Shown: positions 49,796-60,384 of the stretch, piece after piece
Position numbering within the stretch: position 1 is the first letter of the stretch
How the letters are laid out: every line of letters starts with the position of its first letter
Assembly (NCBI RefSeq): GCF_008692785.1
Contig: NZ_VXJV01000008.1
Span: 1 to 64,000 of the forward strand
DNA length: 64,000 nucleotides
Source of the DNA: Salmonella enterica subsp. diarizonae
Lineage (GTDB): Bacteria > Pseudomonadota > Gammaproteobacteria > Enterobacterales > Enterobacteriaceae
Direction: 5' to 3'
Position numbers and translations under genes: made by a program
Notes under the pieces: generated by a model
Database searches by the model: none
Told to the model about the DNA's origin: nothing
What the model saw: only the letters and a program-made list of their open reading frames with translations

Positions 49796-52700
49796 ATGGA
49801 TAACTTGCGCTTCTCTTCTGCGCCGACAGCAGATTCCATTGATGCATCGATCGCTCAACACTACCCGGACTGCGAACCTGTCGCGGTTATCGGCTACGCC
49901 TGCCATTTTCCTGAATCGCCGGATGGCGAAACGTTCTGGCAAAACCTGCTGGAAGGTCGTGAATGCAGCCGACGCTTTACGCGCGAAGAGCTTCTGGCCG
50001 TCGGTCTGGATGCCGCCACCATTGACGATCCTCATTATGTCAATATCGGTACGGTGTTAGACAACGCCGACTGCTTCGACGCCACCCTGTTTGGCTATTC
50101 GCGACAGGAAGCGGAGTCGATGGACCCGCAGCAGCGCCTGTTTTTGCAGGCGGTCTGGCATGCGCTGGAACATGCCGGTTATGCCCCCGGCGCCGTCCCC
50201 CATAAGACCGGTGTTTTCGCCTCTTCCCGGATGAGTACCTACCCCGGTCGCGAAGCATTGAACGTGACAGAAGTCGCGCAGGTAAAGGGTCTGCAATCTC
50301 TGATGGGCAATGATAAAGACTATATTGCCACCCGCGCCGCGTACAAACTCAACCTGCACGGCCCGGCGTTATCGGTACAGACCGCCTGCTCCAGCTCGCT
50401 GGTTGCCGTGCATCTGGCCTGTGAAAGCCTGCGCGCAGGCGAATCCGATATGGCGGTTGCCGGCGGCGTGGCGCTCTCTTTCCCCCAGCAGGCAGGCTAT
50501 CGCTACCAGCCCGGAATGATTTTCTCTCCTGATGGTCACTGTCGTCCCTTTGACGCCTCGGCTGAGGGCACCTGGGCCGGTAACGGTCTCGGCTGCGTGG
50601 TGTTACGTCGCCTGAGAGATGCGCTACTGTCAGGCGATCCGATTATCTCGGTGATCCTCTCCAGCGCGGTCAACAACGACGGCAACAGAAAGGTCGGCTA
50701 TACCGCCCCTTCCGTCGCAGGGCAACAGGCGGTCATCGAAGAGGCGTTAATGCTGGCGGCCATCGACGACAGGCAGGTAGGTTACATTGAAACCCACGGC
50801 ACCGGCACACCGTTGGGCGACGCGATTGAAATTGAAGCGTTACGCAACGTCTATGCGCCTCGCCCGCAGGATCAGCGCTGTGCGCTCGGTTCCGTGAAAA
50901 GTAATATGGGGCATCTGGATACCGCGGCGGGCATTGCCGGACTGCTAAAAACCGTTCTGGCAGTCAGCCGCGGACAAATTCCACCCTTACTGAATTTTCA
51001 CACCCCCAACCCGGCGCTGAAACTTGAAGAGAGCCCCTTTACCATACCGGTGTCAGCGCAGGCGTGGCAGGACGAAATGCGTTATGCGGGCGTCTCCTCC
51101 TTTGGTATTGGCGGCACCAACTGCCATATGATCGTCGCCTCGCTGCCTGACGCGCTCAACGCGCGCCTCCCCAATACGGATGGCGGCAGAAAAAGTACCG
51201 CGTTGCTGCTCAGCGCCGCCAGCGACAGCGCGTTGCGGCGGCTGGCGACGGATTATGCCGGAGCGCTAAGGGATAATGCGGATGCCCGCTCTCTGGCCTT
51301 CACGGCCCTGTACGCGCGCCGTCTCGATCTTCCCTTCCGCCTGGCAGCGCCATTAAACCGTGAAACCGCTGCGGCGCTCAGCGCCTGGGCCGGTGAGAAA
51401 TCGGGGGCGCAGGTTTACAGCGGCCACGGTGCCAGCGGCAAGCAGGTGTGGCTGTTTACCGGCCAGGGCTCGCACTGGCGCACTATGGGTCAGACAATGT
51501 ACCGGCACTCAACGGCGTTTGCCGACACGCTGGATCGCTGTTTTTCCGCCTGTAGCGAAATGCTCACGCCGTCACTGCGCGAAGCGATGTTTAACCCCGA
51601 TTCGGCGCAGCTGGACAATATGGCCTGGGCGCAGCCAGCGATTGTCGCGTTTGAAATCGCGATGGCGGCGCACTGGCGCGCTGAAGGACTGAAGCCAGAT
51701 TTCGCCATTGGGCATTCCGTCGGTGAATTTGCCGCTGCCGTCGTCTGCGGACACTATACGATTGAACAGGTCATGCCACTGGTTTGTCGACGCGGCGCAC
51801 TGATGCAGCAGTGCGCAAGCGGCGCAATGGTGGCGGTATTTGCAGACGAAGACACGCTGATGCCGCTGGCTCGTCAGTTTGAGCTGGATCTCGCCGCCAA
51901 CAACGGTACGCAACATACGGTATTTTCCGGGCCGGAAGCCCGTCTCGCGATATTTTGCGCCACGCTCTCGCAGCATGACATTGACTATCGTCGCCTGAGC
52001 GTAACCGGCGCGGCGCACTCCGCTTTACTGGAACCGATACTCGATCGGTTCCAGGCCGCCTGCGCGGGGCTGCACGCAGAGCCGGGGCAAATACCGATTA
52101 TTTCCACGCTCACCGCCGACGTCATTGATGAGTCAACGCTCAACCAGGCGGATTACTGGCGCCGACACATGCGTCAGCCGGTGCGTTTTATCCAGAGTAT
52201 CCAGATGGCGCATCAGCTCGGCGCCCGCGTTTTTCTGGAGATGGGACCCGATGCCCAGTTGGCTGCTTCCGGGCAGCGCGAATACCGCGATAACGCATAC
52301 TGGATAGCCAGCGCCCGGCGTAACAAAGAGGCGAGCGATGTCCTCAATCAGGCCCTGCTCCAGCTTTACGCTGCCGGCGTCGCCCTACCGTGGGCCGACC
52401 TACTGGCGGGCGATGGACAACGTATCGCTGCGCCATGTTATCCGTTTGATACTGAGCGTTACTGGAAAGAACACGTCTCCCCGGCCTGCGAGCCTGCCGA
52501 CGCATCGCTGTCTGCCGGGCTGGAGGTGGCGAGTCGCGCCGCGACAGCGCTCGATCTCCCCCGTCTGGAAGCGCTTAAACAGTGCGCCACGCGACTGCAC
52601 GCCATCTACGTCGATCAACTGGTACAACGCTGTACCGACGATGCCATTGAAAACGGTGTGGACGCCATGACCATCATGCGCCGTGGACGTCTGCTGCCCC

Positions 52701-55700
52701 GCTACCAGCAGCTACTCCAGCGCCTGCTGAATAACTGCGTGGTCGACGGCGATTACCGCTGCACCGACGGGCGATACGCTCGCGCCCGCCCCATTGAACA
52801 TCAACAGCGGGAATCACTGCTGACGGAACTTGCCGGTTATTGTGAAGGTTTTCAGGCTATTCCCGACACCATCGCCCGTGCCGGCGATCGGTTATATGAA
52901 ATGATGAGCGGCGCGGAAGAACCGGTGGCGATTATCTTCCCGCAAAGCGCCTCTGACGGCGTGGAGGTGTTGTATCAGGAATTCAGCTTTGGTCGCTATT
53001 TCAACCAAATCGCCGCTGGGGTATTACGCGGCATTGTCCAGACGCGTCAGCCCCGCCAGCCATTGCGTATTCTTGAAGTTGGCGGCGGAACCGGCGGCAC
53101 CACCGCGTGGCTGCTGCCGGAACTCAGCGGCGTTCCGGCGCTGGAGTACCATTTCACCGATATCTCGGCGCTGTTCACCCGCCGCGCCCAGCAGAAATTC
53201 GCCGACTATGATTTTGTGAAGTATAGCGAGCTGGATCTCGAAAAAGAGGCGCAATCGCAGGGTTTCCAGGCACAGTCTTACGATCTCATTGTGGCGGCGA
53301 ACGTGATTCACGCCACCCGCCATATTGGCCGCACGCTCGATAATCTGCGCCCCCTGCTCAAGCCGGGCGGGCGTCTGCTGATGCGCGAAATCACCCAGCC
53401 AATGCGTCTGTTTGATTTCGTTTTCGGCCCGCTGGTTCTTCCGCTACAGGATCTCGATGCCCGCGAAGGTGAGCTATTCCTCACCACCGCTCAGTGGCAG
53501 CAACAGTGCCGCCACGCCGGATTCAGCAAAGTGGCGTGGCTACCGCAGGACGACAGCCCGACCGCCGGGATGAGCGAACATATCATTCTCGCCACGCTGC
53601 CCGGTCAGGCGGTTAGTGCCGTAACGTTCACCGCACCATCAGAACCCGTGTTGGGGCAGGCGCTGACGGATAACGGTGACTATCTTGCCGACTGGTCTGA
53701 TTGCGCAGGTCAGCCTGAACAGTTTAACGCCCGCTGGCAGGAGGCCTGGCGTCTGCTCTCACAGCGTCATGGCGACGCTCTGTCTGTGGAACCGCCCCTC
53801 GTCGCCGCCCCGGAGTGGCTGGGGGAGGTTCGCTTAAGCTGGCAAAACGAAGCCTTTTCCCGCGGTCAGATGCGCGTTGAAGCCCGTCATCCTGATGGTA
53901 AGTGGCTGCCGCTATCGCCCGCCGCGCCTCTTCCTTCACCGCAAACGCATTATCAATGGCGCTGGACGCCCCTCAACATCGCCAGCGTTGACCATCCGCT
54001 TACCTTCAACTTCAGCGCCGGTATGCTTGCGCGCCGCGACGAGCTGGCGCAATACGGCATCATTCACGATCCGCACGCCTCTTCGCGACTGATGATTGTT
54101 GAGGAGAGCGAGGATACGCTGGCCTTAGCGGAAAAAGTGATAGCAGCGCTCACCGCCAGCGCAGCCGGATTGATTGTGGTCACTCGCCGCGCGTGGCGAG
54201 TCGAGGAAAATGAAGCGCTCTCTGCGTCCCATCACGCGCTATGGGCCTTGCTTCGCGTCGCGGCCAACGAACAGCCGGAACGGTTGATTGCCGCCATCGA
54301 TCTCGCCGAAAACACCCCGTGGGAAACGCTACATCAAGGGTTGAGCGCAGTCTCACTATCACAGCGCTGGCTTGCCGCGCGGGGTAACACCCTCTGGCTC
54401 CCTTCACTGGCGCCCAATACGGGATGCGCCGCCGAATTACCGGCAAACGTGTTTACCGGCGATAACCGCTGGCATCTGGTGACCGGAGCGTTTGGTGGAT
54501 TAGGCCGCCTTGCCGTGAACTGGCTCAGAGAAAAAGGGGCGCGACGCATCGCCCTGCTGGCACCGCGCGTGGATGAGTCATGGCTACGCGATGTGGAGGG
54601 CGGGCAAACGCGCGTCTGCCGTTGTGATGTGGGCGATGCCGGGCAACTGGCCACGGTTCTTGACGATCTGGCGGCCAACGGCGGCATTGCCGGAGCGATT
54701 CATGCCGCTGGCGTATTGGCTGACGCGCCCTTGCAGGAGCTTGATGACCACCAGCTGGCCGCCGTTTTTGCGGTAAAAGCGCAGGCGGCAAACCAACTGT
54801 TGCAAACCCTGCGCAACCACGACGGACGCTATCTTATTCTCTACTCTTCCGCTGCCGCCACCCTCGGCGCGCCGGGTCAGAGCGCCCATGCGCTGGCCTG
54901 CGGCTACCTGGACGGGCTGGCCCAGCAGTTTTCCACCCTTGATGCGCCGAAAACGCTCTCTGTCGCCTGGGGCGCATGGGGAGAAAGCGGTCGGGCGGCC
55001 ACGCCGGAAATGCTGGCGACGCTCGCCAACCGCGGTATGGGCGCGTTAAGCGATGCCGAAGGCTGCTGGCACCTGGAACAGGCGGTGATGCGCGGCACCC
55101 CGTGGCGACTGGCGATGCGCGTTTTTACCGACAAAATGCCCCCGTTACAACAGGCTCTGTTTAACATCAGCGCCACAGAAAAAGCCGCCACGCCTGTCAT
55201 TCCTCCTGCTGATGACAACGCCTTTAACGGCAGCCTGAGCGATGAAACGGCGGTGATGGCATGGCTGAAAAAGCGGATTGCGGTTCAGCTAAGGCTGAGC
55301 GATCCGGCATCACTGCGCCCAAACCAGGATCTGTTACAACTCGGCATGGACTCGCTGCTCTTCCTTGAACTCAGTAGCGATATTCAGCACTACCTGGGCG
55401 TACGCATCAATGCGGAACGGGCGTGGCAGGATCTGTCTCCTCATGGACTCACGCAGCTTATCTGTTCTAAGCCAGAGACGACGCCTGCCGCTTCGCTGCC
55501 GGAAGTGTTGCGGCACGACGCCGACGAGCGTTATGCGCCCTTCCCATTGACGCCCATTCAGCACGCCTACTGGCTGGGGCGAACCCACCTCATTGGCTAT
55601 GGCGGCGTCGCCTGTCACGTCCTGTTTGAGTGGGATAAACGCCACGATGAGTTTGATCTCGCTATACTGGAGAAAGCATGGAACCAGCTCATCGCTCGCC

Positions 55701-58700
55701 ACGATATGTTGCGTATGGTGGTTGATGCCGACGGGCAGCAGCGAGTCCTGGCGACAACGCCTGAGTATCACATCCCACGCGACGATCTGCGCGCGCTTTC
55801 CCTGGAAGAACAGTGTATAGCGCTGGAAAAACGGCGGCATGAACTGAGCTATCGCGTTTTGCCTGCCGACCAGTGGCCTCTTTTTGAGCTGGTGGTCAGC
55901 GAAATCGACGATTGCCATTACCGCCTGCACATGAACCTCGACCTTTTGCAGTTTGATGTGCAGAGTTTTAAAGTCATGATGGACGATCTGGCGCAAGTCT
56001 GGCGCGGCGAAACACTGGCGCCGCTCGATATCACCTTCCGTGATTATGTGATGGCTGAACAGGCGCGCCGACAGACATCGGTATGGCACGATGCCTGGGA
56101 TTACTGGCAGGAAAAACTGCCGCAACTGCCCTTAGCGCCAGAGCTGCCGGTGGTTGAAACACCCCCGGAAACGCCACACTTCACCACTTTCAAATCGACG
56201 ATCGGCAAGAAAGAATGGCAGGCCGTGAAACAGCGCTGGCAGCAGCAAGGCGTCACACCGTCTGCCGCACTGCTCACGCTGTTTGCCGCCACCCTTGAGC
56301 GCTGGAGCCGCACCACGGCATTTACGCTGAACCTGACTTTCTTCAATCGTCAGCCGATCCATCCGCAAATCAACCAGTTGATTGGTGATTTTACCTCCGT
56401 CACGCTGGTTGATTTTAACTTCTCAACGCCGGTGACGTTGCAAGAGCAGATGCAACAGACCCAACAGCGCCTCTGGCAAAACATGGCGCACAGTGAAATG
56501 AACGGTGTTGAGGTGATCCGTGAGCTGGGCCGCCTGCGCGGGTCACAACGTCAACCGCTGATGCCGGTGGTGTTTACCAGTATGCTGGGGATGACGCTGG
56601 AAGGCATGACTATCGATCAGGCAATGAGCCATCTGTTCGGCGAACCCTGCTATGTGTTCACGCAAACGCCGCAGGTCTGGCTGGATCATCAGGTCATGGA
56701 GAGCGACGGCGAGTTGATGTTTAGCTGGTACTGCATGGACAACGTGCTGGAACCCGGCGCTGCCGAGGCAATGTTTAATGACTATTGCGCCATCCTGCAA
56801 GCCGTCATTGCCGCTCCTGAAAGCCTGAAGACTCTCGCCAGCGGCATCGCCGGGCACATTCCCCGTCGACGCTGGCCGCTGAACGCACAGACAGACTACG
56901 ACCTGCGGGATATTGAGCAGGCGACGCTCGAATACCCCGGCATCCGGCAGACCAGAGCGGAAATAGCCGAACAAGGCGCGTTGACGCTGGATATCGTGAT
57001 GGCCGATGATCCGTCGCCATCAGCGGCGACGCCCGATGAGCACGATCTCGCCCAACTGGCGCTGCCGTTGCCTGCGCAGGTGCAGCTTGATGAACTGGAG
57101 GCGACCTGGCGCTGGCTGGAGGCGCGTGCGCTACAGGGGATCGCGGCTACGCTAAATCGTCACAGCCTGTTTACCACGCCGGAGATCGCCCATCGCTTTA
57201 GCGCAATAGTACAGGCGCTGTCCGCGCAAGCATCTCACCAGCGTCTGCTGCGCCAGTGGCTACAGTGTCTGACGGAAAGAGAGTGGTTAATCCGCGAGGG
57301 TGAAAGCTGGCGCTGCCGCGTTCCGCTCAGCGAGATTCCTGAGCCTCAGGAAGCGTGCCCGCAAAGCCAATGGAGCCAGGCGTTGGCGCAGTATCTGGAA
57401 ACCTGCATCGCCCGGCACGACGCCCTCTTCTCCGGGCAGTGTTCACCGCTGGAATTGCTGTTCAACGAGCAGCATCGCGTGACCGACGCGCTGTATCGCG
57501 ACAACCCCGCCAGCGCCTGTCTGAATCGCTATATCGCGCAGATTGCCGCCTTGTGCGGCGCAGAACGGATTCTGGAGGTTGGCGCCGGAACCGCAGCCAC
57601 TACCGCGCCGGTACTGAAGGCCACGCGGAACACGCGGCAGTCGTACCACTTCACGGACGTCTCCGCACAGTTCCTCAATGACGCCAGAGCCCGTTTCCAT
57701 GATGAATCGCGGGTGTCTTATGCCTTATTCGACATCAACCAGCCGCTGGATTTCACCGCCCACCCGGAGGCGGGTTACGACCTGATCGTTGCCGTCAATG
57801 TGCTCCACGACGCCAGCCATGTCGTCCAGACGTTGCGCAGATTAAAACTGTTGCTGAAAGCCGGCGGACGTTTGCTGATCGTTGAAGCGACGGAGCGAAA
57901 CAGCGTATTCCAACTGGCGAGCGTGGGCTTTATTGAGGGATTAAGCGGATACCGCGATTTCCGCCGCCGGGATGAGAAACCGATGCTCACCCGCTCCGCA
58001 TGGCAGGAGGTTCTCGTTCAGGCCGGGTTTGCAAACGAGCTGGCGTGGCCCACGCAGGAATCGTCGCCGCTGCGCCAGCATCTGCTGCTGGCGCGTTCGC
58101 CTGGCGTAAATCGCCCGAATAAAGAAGCCGTGAGCCGCTATTTACAGCAGCGCTTTGGCATCGGTCTGCCCGTTTTACAGATCCGGCAAAGAGAAACGTT
58201 ATTTACGCCGCAGCATGCCCCGTCTGATGCGCTGATTGAGCCAGCCAAACGCACGCCAGTTGCCGGGGGGAATCCGGCGCTGGAAAAACAGGTGGCTGAA
58301 CTCTGGCAATCGCTGCTGTCTCGCCCCGTGGCAAGGCATCACGACTTTTTCGAACTGGGCGGCGACAGCCTGATGGCGACAAGGATGGTCGCGCAGCTAA
58401 ACCGGAGAGGGATTGCCAGGGCTAACCTTCAGGATCTGTTCAGCCATTCGACGCTGAGCGACTTCTGCGCCCATCTACAGACGGCTACGTCAGGAGAGGA
58501 CAACCCGGTTCCCCTTTGTCAGGGCGACGGCGAGGAAACCCTGTTTGTCTTCCACGCTTCGGACGGCGATATCAGCGCCTGGCTACCGCTCGCCAGCGCG
58601 CTGAACAGGCGCGTTTTCGGCCTGCAAGCAAAATCGCCGCTGCGCTTTGCCACGCTTGACCAGATGATCGATGAGTATGTCGGGTGCATCCGTCGCCAGC

Positions 58701-59287
58701 AGCCTCACGGCCCTTATGTGCTGGCGGGTTGGTCGTATGGCGCGTTTCTCGCGGCGGGTGCCGCACAGCGCCTGTACGCCAAAGGCGAGCAGGTTCGCAT
58801 GGTGTTAATCGATCCCGTGTGCCGACAGGATTTCTGTTGCGACAACCGGGCGGCCCTGCTGCGCCTGTTAGCCGAAGAACAAACGCCTCTGGCGCTACCC
58901 GAACATTTCGACCAGCAGACGCCCGACAGCCAGCTTGCTGACTTTATCGGTCTCGCTAAAACGGCCGGTATGGTGTCGCAAAACCTGACGCTGCAAGCGG
59001 CAGAAACGTGGCTCGACAACATCGCGCATCTGCTGCGTTTACTGACTGAGCATACGCCGGGCGAAAGCGTTCCGGTCCCCTGTCTCATGGTGTATGCCGC
59101 CGGGAGACCCGCGCGCTGGACGCCAGCAGAAACCGAGTGGCAGGGCTGGATAAACAACGCCGACGGCTATGTGATTGAAGCCAGCCACTGGCAAATCATG
59201 ATGGAAGCCCCCCACGTTCAGGCTTGTGCGCAACACATTACGCGCTGGCTTTGCGCAACCTCAACGCAACCGGAGAACACGTTATGA
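49796..59287 (+). CDS. irp1: Irp1/HMWP1, hybrid polyketide-peptide synthetase of yersiniabactin
   Basis: HMWP1 adds and methylates a malonyl unit, forms the third ring from cysteine, methylates it and releases the product. It has 3163 residues, the full family length. Order: ketosynthase (Cys198 in QTACSSSL), acyltransferase (Ser641 in GHSVGEF), C-methyltransferase 1 (LEVGGGTGGTT, about 1092), ketoreductase (VTGAFGGLGRL, about 1561), acyl carrier (Ser1853 in GMDSLL), cyclisation domain 3 (about 1890-2330), methyltransferase 2 (LEVGAGTAATT, about 2591), peptidyl carrier (Ser2858 in GGDSLMAT) and thioesterase (Ser2980 in GWSYGAF). It begins 87 bp after irp2 and its stop overlaps the ybtU start (ATGA). 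Confidence 0.98.
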   Translation: MDNLRFSSAPTADSIDASIAQHYPDCEPVAVIGYACHFPESPDGETFWQNLLEGRECSRRFTREELLAVGLDAATIDDPHYVNIGTVLDNADCFDATLFGYSRQEAESMDPQQRLFLQAVWHALEHAGYAPGAVPHKTGVFASSRMSTYPGREALNVTEVAQVKGLQSLMGNDKDYIATRAAYKLNLHGPALSVQTACSSSLVAVHLACESLRAGESDMAVAGGVALSFPQQAGYRYQPGMIFSPDGHCRPFDASAEGTWAGNGLGCVVLRRLRDALLSGDPIISVILSSAVNNDGNRKVGYTAPSVAGQQAVIEEALMLAAIDDRQVGYIETHGTGTPLGDAIEIEALRNVYAPRPQDQRCALGSVKSNMGHLDTAAGIAGLLKTVLAVSRGQIPPLLNFHTPNPALKLEESPFTIPVSAQAWQDEMRYAGVSSFGIGGTNCHMIVASLPDALNARLPNTDGGRKSTALLLSAASDSALRRLATDYAGALRDNADARSLAFTALYARRLDLPFRLAAPLNRETAAALSAWAGEKSGAQVYSGHGASGKQVWLFTGQGSHWRTMGQTMYRHSTAFADTLDRCFSACSEMLTPSLREAMFNPDSAQLDNMAWAQPAIVAFEIAMAAHWRAEGLKPDFAIGHSVGEFAAAVVCGHYTIEQVMPLVCRRGALMQQCASGAMVAVFADEDTLMPLARQFELDLAANNGTQHTVFSGPEARLAIFCATLSQHDIDYRRLSVTGAAHSALLEPILDRFQAACAGLHAEPGQIPIISTLTADVIDESTLNQADYWRRHMRQPVRFIQSIQMAHQLGARVFLEMGPDAQLAASGQREYRDNAYWIASARRNKEASDVLNQALLQLYAAGVALPWADLLAGDGQRIAAPCYPFDTERYWKEHVSPACEPADASLSAGLEVASRAATALDLPRLEALKQCATRLHAIYVDQLVQRCTDDAIENGVDAMTIMRRGRLLPRYQQLLQRLLNNCVVDGDYRCTDGRYARARPIEHQQRESLLTELAGYCEGFQAIPDTIARAGDRLYEMMSGAEEPVAIIFPQSASDGVEVLYQEFSFGRYFNQIAAGVLRGIVQTRQPRQPLRILEVGGGTGGTTAWLLPELSGVPALEYHFTDISALFTRRAQQKFADYDFVKYSELDLEKEAQSQGFQAQSYDLIVAANVIHATRHIGRTLDNLRPLLKPGGRLLMREITQPMRLFDFVFGPLVLPLQDLDAREGELFLTTAQWQQQCRHAGFSKVAWLPQDDSPTAGMSEHIILATLPGQAVSAVTFTAPSEPVLGQALTDNGDYLADWSDCAGQPEQFNARWQEAWRLLSQRHGDALSVEPPLVAAPEWLGEVRLSWQNEAFSRGQMRVEARHPDGKWLPLSPAAPLPSPQTHYQWRWTPLNIASVDHPLTFNFSAGMLARRDELAQYGIIHDPHASSRLMIVEESEDTLALAEKVIAALTASAAGLIVVTRRAWRVEENEALSASHHALWALLRVAANEQPERLIAAIDLAENTPWETLHQGLSAVSLSQRWLAARGNTLWLPSLAPNTGCAAELPANVFTGDNRWHLVTGAFGGLGRLAVNWLREKGARRIALLAPRVDESWLRDVEGGQTRVCRCDVGDAGQLATVLDDLAANGGIAGAIHAAGVLADAPLQELDDHQLAAVFAVKAQAANQLLQTLRNHDGRYLILYSSAAATLGAPGQSAHALACGYLDGLAQQFSTLDAPKTLSVAWGAWGESGRAATPEMLATLANRGMGALSDAEGCWHLEQAVMRGTPWRLAMRVFTDKMPPLQQALFNISATEKAATPVIPPADDNAFNGSLSDETAVMAWLKKRIAVQLRLSDPASLRPNQDLLQLGMDSLLFLELSSDIQHYLGVRINAERAWQDLSPHGLTQLICSKPETTPAASLPEVLRHDADERYAPFPLTPIQHAYWLGRTHLIGYGGVACHVLFEWDKRHDEFDLAILEKAWNQLIARHDMLRMVVDADGQQRVLATTPEYHIPRDDLRALSLEEQCIALEKRRHELSYRVLPADQWPLFELVVSEIDDCHYRLHMNLDLLQFDVQSFKVMMDDLAQVWRGETLAPLDITFRDYVMAEQARRQTSVWHDAWDYWQEKLPQLPLAPELPVVETPPETPHFTTFKSTIGKKEWQAVKQRWQQQGVTPSAALLTLFAATLERWSRTTAFTLNLTFFNRQPIHPQINQLIGDFTSVTLVDFNFSTPVTLQEQMQQTQQRLWQNMAHSEMNGVEVIRELGRLRGSQRQPLMPVVFTSMLGMTLEGMTIDQAMSHLFGEPCYVFTQTPQVWLDHQVMESDGELMFSWYCMDNVLEPGAAEAMFNDYCAILQAVIAAPESLKTLASGIAGHIPRRRWPLNAQTDYDLRDIEQATLEYPGIRQTRAEIAEQGALTLDIVMADDPSPSAATPDEHDLAQLALPLPAQVQLDELEATWRWLEARALQGIAATLNRHSLFTTPEIAHRFSAIVQALSAQASHQRLLRQWLQCLTEREWLIREGESWRCRVPLSEIPEPQEACPQSQWSQALAQYLETCIARHDALFSGQCSPLELLFNEQHRVTDALYRDNPASACLNRYIAQIAALCGAERILEVGAGTAATTAPVLKATRNTRQSYHFTDVSAQFLNDARARFHDESRVSYALFDINQPLDFTAHPEAGYDLIVAVNVLHDASHVVQTLRRLKLLLKAGGRLLIVEATERNSVFQLASVGFIEGLSGYRDFRRRDEKPMLTRSAWQEVLVQAGFANELAWPTQESSPLRQHLLLARSPGVNRPNKEAVSRYLQQRFGIGLPVLQIRQRETLFTPQHAPSDALIEPAKRTPVAGGNPALEKQVAELWQSLLSRPVARHHDFFELGGDSLMATRMVAQLNRRGIARANLQDLFSHSTLSDFCAHLQTATSGEDNPVPLCQGDGEETLFVFHASDGDISAWLPLASALNRRVFGLQAKSPLRFATLDQMIDEYVGCIRRQQPHGPYVLAGWSYGAFLAAGAAQRLYAKGEQVRMVLIDPVCRQDFCCDNRAALLRLLAEEQTPLALPEHFDQQTPDSQLADFIGLAKTAGMVSQNLTLQAAETWLDNIAHLLRLLTEHTPGESVPVPCLMVYAAGRPARWTPAETEWQGWINNADGYVIEASHWQIMMEAPHVQACAQHITRWLCATSTQPENTL

Positions 59288-60384
59288 TGTCGTCCGCCTC
59301 CCCAAAACAACGCGTACTGATTGTGGGCGCCAAATTTGGCGAAATGTACCTGAATGCCTTTATGCAGCCCCCGGAGGGGCTGGAACTGGTTGGCCTGCTG
59401 GCGCAAGGAAGCGCCCGTTCAAGAGAGCTGGCCCATGCGTTTGGCATTCCGCTGTATACCTCGCCGGAACAGATAACCAGAATGCCGGATATCGCCTGTA
59501 TTGTCGTGCGTTCAACCGTCGCCGGAGGAACCGGTACGCAGCTTGCCAGACACTTTCTGGCGCGCGGCGTACACGTCATTCAGGAGCATCCCCTCCACCC
59601 GGATGACATCAGTTCCTTACAAACGCTGGCGCAGAAACAGGGTTGCTGCTATTGGGTAAACACATTTTATCCGCATACGCGCGCGGGACGCACATGGCTT
59701 CGCGATGCGCAGCAACTGCGTCACTGCCTGGCTAAAACGCTGCCAGTAGTCCACGCCACCACCAGCCGTCAGTTGCTCTACTCCACGCTGGATTTGTTGT
59801 TGCTGGCTCTGGGCGTTGATGCCGTCGCCGTGGAGTGCGACGTGGTTGGCAGCTTTAGCGATTTTCACTGTCTGAGACTCTTCTGGCCGAAGGGAGAAGC
59901 CTGCCTGCTGCTTCAGCGCTATCTCGATCCTGACGATCCAGATATGCATAGCCTTATCATGCACCGCCTGCTGCTGGGCTGGCCGGAAGGTCATCTTTCG
60001 CTGGAAGCGAGCTACGGCCCCGTCATCTGGTCATCCAGCCTGTTTGTCGCAGACCATCAGGAGAACGCTCACAGTCTCTATCGCAGACCGGAAATCCTGC
60101 GCGATCCGCCGGGTCTGACGCGCAGCGCGGCCCCCCTGAGCTGGCGTGACTGCTGCGAAACCGTCGGGCCGGAGGGTGTCAGTTGGTTGCTACACCAGTT
60201 GCGCAGCCATCTGGCGGGCGAACATCCACCAGCGGCCTGCCAAAGCGTACATCAGATCGCGTTATCACGTTTATGGCAGCAGATTCTACGTCAGACCGGC
60301 AATGCGGAGATCAGACGCCTGACGCCGCCGCACCACGACCGGTTAGCCGGTTTCTACAACGATGATGATAAGGAGGCGCTGTGA
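59284..60384 (+). CDS. ybtU: YbtU, thiazolinyl imide reductase
   Basis: YbtU reduces the second thiazoline ring to thiazolidine with NADPH while the chain is held on HMWP1. The start ATG at 59284 overlaps the irp1 stop by four bases and gives 366 residues (MMSSASPKQ). The N-terminal Rossmann segment reads VLIVGAKFGEMYLNAF, with further GFO/IDH/MOCA-like blocks (VHVIQEHPLHPDD). A longer in-frame reading to 59224 lies inside irp1 and is unlikely. It overlaps ybtT by four bases. Confidence 0.97.
   Translation: MMSSASPKQRVLIVGAKFGEMYLNAFMQPPEGLELVGLLAQGSARSRELAHAFGIPLYTSPEQITRMPDIACIVVRSTVAGGTGTQLARHFLARGVHVIQEHPLHPDDISSLQTLAQKQGCCYWVNTFYPHTRAGRTWLRDAQQLRHCLAKTLPVVHATTSRQLLYSTLDLLLLALGVDAVAVECDVVGSFSDFHCLRLFWPKGEACLLLQRYLDPDDPDMHSLIMHRLLLGWPEGHLSLEASYGPVIWSSSLFVADHQENAHSLYRRPEILRDPPGLTRSAAPLSWRDCCETVGPEGVSWLLHQLRSHLAGEHPPAACQSVHQIALSRLWQQILRQTGNAEIRRLTPPHHDRLAGFYNDDDKEAL

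Noticed and set aside
49593-50060. 155-residue open frame spanning the irp2-irp1 gap
   Set aside because: It overlaps both large genes in another frame and has no family features; the 87-bp gap itself holds only the irp1 ribosome site.
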